Source: Bacillota bacterium
GTDB lineage: Bacteria > Bacillota_H > UBA994 > UBA5500
DNA: 16,621 nucleotides
Assembly: GCA_012727835.1 (NCBI GenBank)
Contig: JAAYGE010000116.1
Span: 1-16,621 of the forward strand
Direction: 5' to 3'
A program made the translations under genes and the position numbers. Within the stretch, counting starts at the first letter, position 1. Each line of letters starts with the position of its first letter. Positions 1 through 6,550 of the stretch are shown piece after piece. The notes beneath the pieces were generated by a model, which made no database searches, was not told the DNA's origin, and saw only the letters and a list, made by a program, of their open reading frames with translations.

Positions 1-556
1 CACCCGTAGGCCCCACCAGGCAAACGATATGCGGTTTCGACGCCGTTCGCTCCGCATAGGGTACTAGCCGGGAGGCTAGTAATTTGCTTCCCCATTGCTC
101 AACTATTGCCTCCTGCCTTAGTTCCTCCGGTGTCAGGTGCACCAACAGATCATCGCAGAGCCCGGCAAGCAGATCATCAGCGAGACCGGTGGTGCGTAAA
201 CGCTCATAAAAGGTGGCTAAGGCGTCCGGATAGGCTGGCTGACTCTGGGAGCTCTGCAAACGCTTAGCCATAATCTTCAACATGCGCTTGGTCTCCAGCA
301 GATCTTGCTGCAGGCTTTCCCAAGGAGGGCTAGCAGTGGGGTAAGCCAACGGCTGCGGCTCCTCCTTGGCCTCGGGAGTGGACAAAGGGGTATCTACAGC
401 AGCGGTGACCTCAACTTGAGAGAAACCTAACCAGCCCCATAGCCCCGGTCTTTTCACTTGTCGGGAACTGAGCACGATAGCATCCTCGCCCAATTCGCGC
501 ACAATTTGCTCCTTCGCATCTTGTAAAGATGCGGCCACAAAACGCTTTATTTTCAT
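1..556 (-). CDS. flhF: FlhF, SRP-type GTPase of flagellar placement (3' part outside the window)
   Basis: Partial gene; the first 185 codons are present. FlhF is a signal-recognition-particle-like GTPase that controls where and how many flagella are assembled at the membrane. The N-terminus reads MKIKRFVAASLQDAKEQIVRELGEDAIVLSSR in two stretches, the typical FlhF opening (a short basic domain with an 'LG.DAIVLS.R' strand). It is followed by a variable proline/glutamine-rich linker, then a helical N domain (about residues 85-170). The G1 loop start, VCLVGPTG, lies right at the window edge; the rest of the G domain is missing. The ATG at 556 directly abuts the TAA stop of flhA. A GAGG six bases upstream, inside the end of flhA, serves as ribosome binding site, so translation is probably coupled to flhA. 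The position after flhA is the usual one in Gram-positive fla/che operons. Confidence 0.93.
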   Translation of the reverse strand, partial: MKIKRFVAASLQDAKEQIVRELGEDAIVLSSRQVKRPGLWGWLGFSQVEVTAAVDTPLSTPEAKEEPQPLAYPTASPPWESLQQDLLETKRMLKIMAKRLQSSQSQPAYPDALATFYERLRTTGLADDLLAGLCDDLLVHLTPEELRQEAIVEQWGSKLLASRLVPYAERTASKPHIVCLVGPTG

Positions 557-2590
557 TTATATCCTCACCACGCCAACTGCTTGAACTTCTTGGGACGGCT
601 CCAACTCGTTGTAAGACAAAACCACAAGACGACTAAAGGCTCGCTCCATTAGACGCTTGAAATAGAGACGGACCAGCGGCGCCGTCAACACGATGGGGTT
701 CTTTCCCTGATTGGTTAAACGCATAACCTCTTTGCTGACACTACCAATCAGTCGTTCTAGTACAGTCGGGTCCAGATTGATGTAACTCCCACCTTCAGTC
801 CTCTGCACCGAGTCCAGGATCAGCTGTTCCAATTCGGCATGCAAAGTGATAACCTGCAGCGGTTCCCCCGGCTCCACATATTGACGAACAATTACCCGGC
901 CGAGAGACTGTCGCACATACTCGGTCAACAGGTCCACATCCTTGGTTATCATTCCATAGTCCCCTAAGGTTTCTAGAATTGTCACCATGTCACGGATCGG
1001 CACCCCTTCGTGCAATAGGTTGGCCAACACCTTTTGTACCTGGCCGATACTTAGCACGTCGGGGACCACCTCGTCTACAACGGCGGGGGCATATTCTCTT
1101 ACCCCATCCAATAAGTGTTGTACATCCTGCCGGCTTAACAGCTCGGGAGCATACTGCCTGATAAGTTCCGTTAGATGGGTGGCCAAGACGGTAGCCGGAT
1201 CCACAACCGTATAGCCTAGAAGCTCGGCTCGCTCCCGCTCGCTCTCTCGAATCCACCAGGCCGGCAGACCAAAAGCCGGCTCGGTCGTCGCTATTCCTTC
1301 AATTATTTCCTCCGCAGCTCCTGGATTCATGGCCAGGAAATGGTCCAGCAGCAGCTCCCCTTGGCCAACAGGAACGCCCTTCACTTTCACCAGATAGGTA
1401 GTAGGCTTCAGTTGGATATTGTCGCGAATACGAATAGTAGGCACCACAAATCCCAAATCGAGGGCGAACTGGCGGCGGATCATGTTTATACGCTCCGATA
1501 ACTCGCTACCTTGGGCCGCATCGGCCAAAGCAATGAGACCGAAACCTAGTTCTATTTCTAACGGGTCGACGGCCAGTAGGCTGGCTACACTCTCGGTTTC
1601 CCCCCCGCTAGCCGTGGCCGCCATCTCTTCAATGGCCGCTGAAGACGCTGGGGGAGCCAGATGGCTTTGCCTACCACGCCCAGCCAGAAAGAAGCTGGTA
1701 GCCGACAAAGCAGCAAAAGGCACTAGGGGCAACCCGGGTACCAATGCCAGCCCCAGCAGTACTATGCCAGCTATGGAAAAAACATCGGGTGTGGCAAACA
1801 GTTGACTGGTGACAGCAGACCCCAAATTGGTCTCGCTGGCACTACGGGTGACCAAGATACCCATGGCCGTTGAAATCATCAGGGAAGGTATTTGGGCCAC
1901 CAGGCCATCACCTACAGTCAGTAACGCGAATTCCTGAATGGCCTCGCCCGCCGGCAAATTCATGCGCAGGGTGCCGATAGCAAAACCGCCAATTAAATTT
2001 AAAAGAGTGATGATAATACCTGCTATAGCATCGCCTTTAACAAACTTACTGGCACCATCCATGGCTCCGAAAAAGTCGGCTTCCCTTTGAACATCCTGTC
2101 GCCGCTTTCTGGCTTCATCTTCTGTAATGAGTCCCGCGTTTAGATCGGCGTCGATGCTCATCTGTTTACCGGGCATAGCATCCAGAGTAAAACGGGCTGC
2201 CACTTCAGCCACCCGTTCGGAACCCTTGGTAATGACGACGAACTGAATAACGACTAAAATCAAAAATACAATCAAGCCGACGATCATATCGCCGCCAACC
2301 ACAAAGTTACCAAAGGCCTGGATAATCTCTCCCGCATTACCATGGAGCAAAATCAAGCGAGTAGAAGATACGTTAAGTGCCAGGCGGAATAGGGTTAGCA
2401 ACAATAACAGGGATGGAAAAACGGAGAATTCCAATGGGCCCTGGACAAACATGGTCATTAATAAAACCGTCAGAGACAAGGTGATATTTACGGCTAAAAG
2501 AATGTCTAATAGCCATGCCGGTAACGGGATTACCATCATCAGCACGGCAATTACTACAATGATTACAACTGAAATATCGGCCAGTTTCAC
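557..2590 (-). CDS. flhA: FlhA, flagellar type III export gate protein
   Basis: FlhA forms the nonameric ring of the flagellar export gate. Its membrane part helps convert ion flow into export and its cytosolic part docks chaperone-substrate complexes. The protein has 677 residues, normal for the family. The first ~310 residues carry about eight hydrophobic segments. The family signature region (FVVGGDMIVG ... ITKGSERVAEVAARF ... DAMPGKQMSIDADL, about residues 96-152) is intact. It is followed by the large soluble domain ending near EVQAVGVVRI. The start is GTG at 2590, supported by an AAGGAG eight bases upstream; the sequence after it (MKLADISVVIIVV) is a normal FlhA N-terminus. It follows flhB after 26 nt and abuts flhF. 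Confidence 0.97.
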   Translation of the reverse strand: MKLADISVVIIVVIAVLMMVIPLPAWLLDILLAVNITLSLTVLLMTMFVQGPLEFSVFPSLLLLLTLFRLALNVSSTRLILLHGNAGEIIQAFGNFVVGGDMIVGLIVFLILVVIQFVVITKGSERVAEVAARFTLDAMPGKQMSIDADLNAGLITEDEARKRRQDVQREADFFGAMDGASKFVKGDAIAGIIITLLNLIGGFAIGTLRMNLPAGEAIQEFALLTVGDGLVAQIPSLMISTAMGILVTRSASETNLGSAVTSQLFATPDVFSIAGIVLLGLALVPGLPLVPFAALSATSFFLAGRGRQSHLAPPASSAAIEEMAATASGGETESVASLLAVDPLEIELGFGLIALADAAQGSELSERINMIRRQFALDLGFVVPTIRIRDNIQLKPTTYLVKVKGVPVGQGELLLDHFLAMNPGAAEEIIEGIATTEPAFGLPAWWIRESERERAELLGYTVVDPATVLATHLTELIRQYAPELLSRQDVQHLLDGVREYAPAVVDEVVPDVLSIGQVQKVLANLLHEGVPIRDMVTILETLGDYGMITKDVDLLTEYVRQSLGRVIVRQYVEPGEPLQVITLHAELEQLILDSVQRTEGGSYINLDPTVLERLIGSVSKEVMRLTNQGKNPIVLTAPLVRLYFKRLMERAFSRLVVLSYNELEPSQEVQAVGVVRI

Positions 2591-2616
2591 TGTGTCATCT
2601 CCTTGTCAGCCCCTCT

Positions 2617-3699
2617 CTACCGACGCCGACGCGTGCTAAAAACAAAGGCAAGAATTTCAGCCACTGCCTGATAAAACTGGGGCGGAATTTCATCCCCCAC
2701 CTCTACAGCGGTAAAGAGGGTTCGAGCTAAGGGCTTATTTTCAACGATAGCAATGCGATGCTGGCGGGCTATTTCCTTAATTTTTCTAGCCAAATGACCT
2801 TGTCCTTTAGCCAAGACCAGGGGTGCCTGGGTTTCATCGGGGTCATATTTTAAGGCAATAGCCAGGTGAATCGGGTTCACAATTACCACATCGGCCTTCG
2901 GCACATCCTGCATCATGCGCCGCCGAGCTAATAGGCGTTGTTTCTCCCGGATGCGAGCCCTTACCTGCGGATCACCCTCTGTCTGCCGAAACTCCTCTTT
3001 AATCTCCTGTTTGGTCATGCGCAAATTCTTATTAAACTCCCACCGTTGGTAGACATAATCGGCTAATCCGAGGACCAATAAAAAGGCAAGAACGCGCATG
3101 GTAGTGCTATAAATCAGGCGCGACAGGTTACTCAAGGATCGGGCCACACCGCTACCGATATGGTCTAGGGACCAACTGAGGGCACTGGCAGCCGATTGGT
3201 ACACGATCAGAGCCACCCCGCCCAGCTTCAACAGGGACTTGAACAACTCCAGCAACGCTCTCTTACTAAACAGGCGTTTGAATCCCTCTATAGGGTTGAG
3301 TTTTTGTAATGAGGGACTTAAAGGCGTCGATGAGAGCAAGAAGCCTACCTGCAGCACATTGCTGATAAGGGCTACCGTAAAAACCACCGCAAATAGGGGG
3401 AGCACCACCTGGCCGGCCTGCAAAGCCACCTGCCATAACCATTGGCTAGCCGTAACCGGATTTAAATCCCCATGGGACAGATTTTGCCAAGTATGGCTGG
3501 CAAAGGCCAAGAAATTGCTACCCGAACCGGGCATCACTTGAAATATGAAAAGCACCGCTGCCAGCAGAACCAAAGTGCTGCTCAGTTCATTACTACGCGC
3601 CACCTGACCTTTACGCCGGGCTTCCTGCCGGCGCTTAGGAGTGGCCGGTTCCGTCTTCTCGCTGGAAAAAAGCTGCAGATCAAAACGCAACTCGATCAT
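2617..3699 (-). CDS. flhB: FlhB, export gate substrate-specificity switch protein
   Basis: FlhB is the membrane export protein whose cytoplasmic domain cleaves itself between Asn and Pro of an NPTH motif, allowing the switch from rod/hook to filament export when FliK signals. The ATG at 3699 is chosen because it overlaps the fliR stop as ATGA and has GGAGG six bases upstream; this gives 360 residues starting MIELRFDLQLF. Visible features are the basic N-terminal 'EKTEPATPKRRQEARRKGQ' segment, four hydrophobic segments (about 40-58, 88-112, 150-176, 195-215), a charged linker, and the C-terminal domain. The cleavage site reads N275-P276-I277-H278 instead of NPTH. The Asn and Pro needed for cleavage remain; the Thr to Ile change is a minor oddity. 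Confidence 0.96.
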   Translation of the reverse strand: MIELRFDLQLFSSEKTEPATPKRRQEARRKGQVARSNELSSTLVLLAAVLFIFQVMPGSGSNFLAFASHTWQNLSHGDLNPVTASQWLWQVALQAGQVVLPLFAVVFTVALISNVLQVGFLLSSTPLSPSLQKLNPIEGFKRLFSKRALLELFKSLLKLGGVALIVYQSAASALSWSLDHIGSGVARSLSNLSRLIYSTTMRVLAFLLVLGLADYVYQRWEFNKNLRMTKQEIKEEFRQTEGDPQVRARIREKQRLLARRRMMQDVPKADVVIVNPIHLAIALKYDPDETQAPLVLAKGQGHLARKIKEIARQHRIAIVENKPLARTLFTAVEVGDEIPPQFYQAVAEILAFVFSTRRRR

Positions 3700-4472
3700 G
3701 GTGACCCTCCGCTGGCTAACCAATCGGCCACTTGTAAGAAGACATCACCCAGGCCCCGCTCCATAAAACTGACCAGTCCTGGTAAGGTAATCACAATCAC
3801 AATCGATAACAACACAATCTTAAGGGGCATACCCACAATAAAAACGTTCATCTGAGGCACCGATTTGGCCATAATACCGAACATTAGACTGGTAAACAGA
3901 GAGGCCCCTATCACCGGCAACGCTATCTGTACCGCCAAGGCCAACAAACGGGTACAAGCATTGATCAACAGAGTGACGTTGGACGGAAAATTGAACCTCC
4001 CCAAAGGCATGATCTGAAAACTTTCGGCTAAGGCCCTCAGTAGCAGCAAATGCCCATGCAAACTTAGGTAGAGCAGAATACATAGCATAGAAAACAGGTT
4101 ACCTATGAGGGGAAATTGACTATCGGATAAGGGGTCCAGCACGTTAGCCATATGAAAACCCATCTCCGTATCTATCAATTGCCCAGCCACACCTACCGCC
4201 CAAAAGAAGAGCTGCACCAGGAAGCCCATACTCACTCCTATCAATACTTCGCAAGCCAACAGCCCCGCCAGCCCCCAAATGGTAACGGGTAAATCGGCCG
4301 GTGGAGCTACCGTGGGAAGCAATAGGAGGGCCACCAACAAAGCGAAGCCGGCTTTAACCATGGAGGGTACATTGCGCCCCCGGAAAAGGGGGGCTGTTAC
4401 CAAAATGGCCGAAGTGCGTGCAAAGATAAGAGCTACTAGGTAAACCTGGAAAGGATCGATAACCTGTATCAT
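3696..4472 (-). CDS. fliR: FliR, flagellar export gate membrane protein
   Basis: FliR joins FliP and FliQ in the helical export channel at the centre of the basal body. The protein has 258 residues with about six hydrophobic segments across its length. The FliR-type stretch 'GVAGQLIDTEMGFHMANVLDP' (given in part), about residues 93-113, is present. The ATG at 4472 follows the fliQ stop by 8 nt; only a weak GGG-containing ribosome binding site precedes it, so expression may rely on coupling with fliQ. Its stop overlaps the flhB start (ATGA). No truncation seen. Confidence 0.95.
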   Translation of the reverse strand: MIQVIDPFQVYLVALIFARTSAILVTAPLFRGRNVPSMVKAGFALLVALLLLPTVAPPADLPVTIWGLAGLLACEVLIGVSMGFLVQLFFWAVGVAGQLIDTEMGFHMANVLDPLSDSQFPLIGNLFSMLCILLYLSLHGHLLLLRALAESFQIMPLGRFNFPSNVTLLINACTRLLALAVQIALPVIGASLFTSLMFGIMAKSVPQMNVFIVGMPLKIVLLSIVIVITLPGLVSFMERGLGDVFLQVADWLASGGSP

Positions 4473-4480
4473 ACCAACCC

Positions 4481-4750
4481 TTACCCTATAGCCGTTACCA
4501 GATTGCCGAGTATACGGCTAGTGAAATTGGTCAATACGGTCATCATCCAAGGGGCAAAAAGTAAAGATGCCAGCATAACTGCCAAAATCTTGGGCACAAA
4601 ACTCAAGGTAGCCTCCTGTATTTGGGTTGCCGCCTGCAAAATACTCACCAAAAGCCCTATGGCCAGGCCACTGAGTAACAGAGGGCCAGCCACCAACAGG
4701 GCGGTCATCACTGCCTCGCGGCCCAAATCAATAATGAACTCGGGCGTCAT
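4481..4750 (-). CDS. fliQ: FliQ, flagellar export gate small membrane protein
   Basis: FliQ is a two-helix membrane protein, several copies of which wrap the FliP/FliR core of the export channel. At 89 residues it has the family's usual length, with hydrophobic segments at about residues 13-40 and 50-72 and the typical connecting motif 'SILQAATQIQEATLSFVPKI'. The ATG at 4750 is preceded by an AAAGGAGGTG element about ten bases upstream, one of the strongest ribosome binding sites in the window. It sits 18 nt after fliP and 8 nt before fliR. Confidence 0.96.
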   Translation of the reverse strand: MTPEFIIDLGREAVMTALLVAGPLLLSGLAIGLLVSILQAATQIQEATLSFVPKILAVMLASLLFAPWMMTVLTNFTSRILGNLVTAIG

Positions 4751-4768
4751 ACTAAGAAGGCACCTCCT

Positions 4769-5506
4769 TTAGAAACTCTGCAATAGGGATTTCACTACCA
4801 GATGCCAACCGTCAACTAGAACAAAGAGAAGGATTTTAAAGGGTAGCGAAATCATCACCGGCGGTAGCATCATCATGCCCATGGACATGAGCGTACTAGC
4901 GATGACCATATCAATAACCAAAAAGGGTACAAAAATGAGGAAACCCATTTGAAACGCCGTCTTTAATTCGCTGATAACGAAGGCCGGTATTAGCGTTACC
5001 AGCGGCACCTCGTCCAGGCTTTCCACTTCTACTCCACTAATATCCGTAAACAATTCCAGATCATGGGCGCGAGTATGGGCCAGCATAAATTCTCGCAGGG
5101 GCCCTTGCCCCAGCTGTAGCGCTTCCTCATGGGTTAGTTCGCCCGCCAAATAGGGCTGGAGAGCCTGCTCGTTTATTTCTGCAAAAACAGGAGCCATGAT
5201 AAATAGGGTCAGGAACAGGCTCAAGCCGATGATCACCTGATTGGGTGGCACTTGTTGTGTAGCTAGAGCATTACGAGTAAAAGAAAGCACAATTACGGTG
5301 CGGGTGAAGGACGTTAATAAAACCAGAATAGCAGGCGCCAAACTTAACACCGTCAGCAGCAGGAAGATATTCAGCATCCCAACCACGTCTTGCGGTGTTT
5401 CCGGTACGGTCAAACGCAAATCAACCGTTGGTTCCAGAGCCATTACCGGTTTAACAGAAAACAGATTTATAATTACAAGCAATAGTAGGGCAAGACGTCT
5501 TTTCAT
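4769..5506 (-). CDS. fliP: FliP, flagellar export channel core protein
   Basis: FliP forms the pentameric core of the export pore. The protein has 245 residues. It opens with a cleavable-looking signal peptide (MKRRLALLLLVIINLFSVKPVMA), then has a membrane segment around residues 42-66. The FliP signature 'ILVLLTSFTRTVIVLSFTRN' lies near 60-79 and is followed by 'ALATQQVPPNQVIIGLSLFLT'. The C-terminal 'FLVIDMVIASTLMSMGMMMLPP' stretch is also present. The ATG at 5506 overlaps the fliO stop by four bases (ATGA), implying coupled translation. It is followed by fliQ and fliR in the conserved fliOPQR order. Confidence 0.97.
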   Translation of the reverse strand: MKRRLALLLLVIINLFSVKPVMALEPTVDLRLTVPETPQDVVGMLNIFLLLTVLSLAPAILVLLTSFTRTVIVLSFTRNALATQQVPPNQVIIGLSLFLTLFIMAPVFAEINEQALQPYLAGELTHEEALQLGQGPLREFMLAHTRAHDLELFTDISGVEVESLDEVPLVTLIPAFVISELKTAFQMGFLIFVPFLVIDMVIASTLMSMGMMMLPPVMISLPFKILLFVLVDGWHLVVKSLLQSF

Positions 5507-5994
5507 GACTTGGGTTCCTTTAATTTATGTAATCGTTCCCGCAGCTCCCGGGCAAACTCCTGGTTGGATTGCTGCCGGGCTTCCGATGATTCTTCCCTGA
5601 CCGCCGATTCTCGACCAGTGAGCTGCGAGAGGATCCGCACCAGCCGACTGGGATTCTGAGCTGTAGGTGTCACTTCCAATTCCGGCGACATGGGGAACTC
5701 CCGTAATACGGTAATAGCCTTATCGGTAACGGAAAGAAGCAAAACCTGATCCATGACCTTCACCAAACACAAGCCCTTACCCGCCCCTAGGGGCAGATGT
5801 TCTATCAAGCGTAAATGTTGCTTAGGGCCGGTAGCTATACCGGCCCCCCTCTGCACCCAAAGGCGGGTGACAAAAATGGCAAGATAGACGACTATGCCAA
5901 AAATAAGCAACAACTTGAGCAACTGCCAAGCAATGTTATCCCCTGATTCAGGCTGAGCAAACTGTTGAGAAAGTAGAAGACCAACCATACCCAA
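5503..5994 (-). CDS. fliO: FliO, flagellar export gate assembly protein
   Basis: FliO is a scaffold that helps assemble the FliP ring. The family is weakly conserved. Here the call rests on size (163 residues), one membrane segment (about residues 24-46, LLKLLLIFGIVVYLAIFVTR), and a small cytosolic domain with 'LRLIEHLPLGAGKGLCLVKVMDQVLLLSVTDKAI', which is FliO-like (given here as a family landmark). Its place immediately before fliP supports it. The TTG at 5994 is chosen because AGGAG lies five bases upstream; the ATG two codons later (5988) would leave eleven bases and is the alternative. It begins 8 nt after the cheY stop. The C-terminal third is charged and probably flexible. Confidence 0.9.
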   Translation of the reverse strand: MGMVGLLLSQQFAQPESGDNIAWQLLKLLLIFGIVVYLAIFVTRLWVQRGAGIATGPKQHLRLIEHLPLGAGKGLCLVKVMDQVLLLSVTDKAITVLREFPMSPELEVTPTAQNPSRLVRILSQLTGRESAVREESSEARQQSNQEFARELRERLHKLKEPKS

Positions 5995-6002
5995 TTACTC
6001 TC

Positions 6003-6529
6003 CTACCGCAAAGCTTTCCGCAGTGCTTCTACCACCCGATCGTGTTGGAATGGTTTAACGATAAAGTCTAGTGCCCCCGCCTGAATGGCCTCCACCACCA
6101 TGGCCTGTTGTCCCATGGCACTGCACATCACAATTCTGGCATCCGGATCTATCTTCTTGATCTCCCGGACAGCGGCGATGCCATCCAATTTGGGCATAGT
6201 AATATCCATGGTGACGATATCCGGTTTAAGTTCCTTATAACGCTCTATTGCCTGCTGCCCATCTTCTGCCTCACCACAGACCTCAAAATTATTCTTTTTT
6301 AATATATCTTTGATCATCCAATTGGACCATGTCATAGCCATCACAGCCTCGCTCATATGGCCTCTGAGGCGGCAATCTGCCTTACCGGCAAGTCAGCCAG
6401 CTAACAGGGGGCATTTCTCAACACCCTCCCCCAGCCTTCTTGCATATGGAGCGATTTTTATAATGAGGACGATGATCACTTTATCCTCATGAACGCTGCA
6501 TCATCGACTACTAAAACGCGGTGACTCAA
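6003..6529 (-). CDS. cheY: CheY response regulator, split by an intron (join 6529..6483 and 6318..6003)
   Basis: CheY carries the chemotaxis signal: phosphorylated by CheA, it binds FliM/FliY at the motor switch. The gene is in two pieces. Exon 1 (47 nt, TTG start at 6529, AAGGAGG nine bases upstream) encodes MSHRVLVVDDAAFMR plus two bases. Exon 2 (316 nt) supplies the rest. Joined, they give a normal 120-residue receiver with D9, D10, phosphoacceptor D54, S82 and K104, and the junction reads FMRMMIKDIL, the usual Gram-positive CheY sequence. Read through unspliced, translation stops at TGA 6478..6476 after 17 residues. An open frame from an ATG at 6356 inside the intron gives 117 residues but lacks D9/D10 and starts with intron-encoded residues, so it is not the real protein. 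No base in the exons looks damaged. It lies 21 nt after fliY, whose CheC-like sites can dephosphorylate CheY. Confidence 0.93.
6319..6482 (-). ncRNA. Compact ORF-less group I intron inside cheY (164 nt)
   Basis: Self-splicing group I introns fold around P1/P10, P3-P8 and a guanosine site in P7. Numbering the insert 1-164 from 6482: P1 pairs the last eight bases of exon 1 (6490..6483) with nt 13-20, ending in U.G at the splice site. P10 pairs the first eight bases of exon 2 with nt 5-12. P3 is nt 29-34 with 129-134; P4 is 40-44 with 91-95; P5 is a GGGGG/CCCCC stem (51-55 with 72-76), probably extended; P6 is 96-101 with 108-113. P7 is G119, bulged A120 and 121-125 with 154-159, giving CAGAGGCCA...TGGTCC against the consensus CAGAGACUA...UAGUCC. 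P8 (135-138 with 144-147) is weak. J8/7 is six bases. The insert ends in G (6319). P2 and a P9 domain are absent and there is no endonuclease ORF. Helices were found by eye; splicing is inferred. Insertion is in phase 2 of codon 16. Confidence 0.92.
6463..6478 (-). other. Internal guide sequence of the cheY intron
   Basis: This 16-nt stretch, TGATCATCGTCCTCAT on the minus strand, is complementary to the joined exon sequence ATGAGGAT|GATGATCA along its whole length, with a single G.T wobble exactly at the splice junction. The first eight bases would form P10 with exon 2 and the last eight P1 with exon 1. It also contains the TGA stop (6478..6476) met by ribosomes on unspliced RNA. The wobble is the classic group I 5' splice-site marker; the length of the match is seen directly. 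Confidence 0.9.
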
Positions 6530-6538
6530 GTGCTACAT

Positions 6539-6545
6539 CCTCCTT
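6539..6545 (-). promoter_or_regulatory. Ribosome binding site of cheY
   Basis: AAGGAGG lies between the fliY stop and the TTG at 6529, with nine bases to the start codon. The only upstream ATG (6538) is followed directly by TAG. This site fixes the cheY start upstream of the intron and is the main reason not to use the ATG inside the intron, which has only a short GAGG four bases away. Confidence 0.85.
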
Positions 6546-6550
6546 CTTGC

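Noticed and set aside
6319..6482. A small transposable element (MITE), IS remnant or IStron in cheY
   Set aside because: No terminal inverted repeats, no target-site duplication and no transposase remnant; the imperfect repeat TCGCTC...GAGCGA is internal and fits P3.
6319..6482. A translational bypassing (ribosome hop) element
   Set aside because: No matched take-off and landing codons with the usual context were seen, while P1, P10, P7 and the terminal G are all explained by a group I intron.
6319..6482. A group II intron
   Set aside because: It lacks a GUGYG-type 5' end and a domain V hairpin, and it is far too short.
6319..6529. cheY as a pseudogene broken by a frameshift or deletion
   Set aside because: Both parts are undamaged, excision of the 164 nt restores the exact consensus in frame, and the insert has splice-site and core features of a group I intron.
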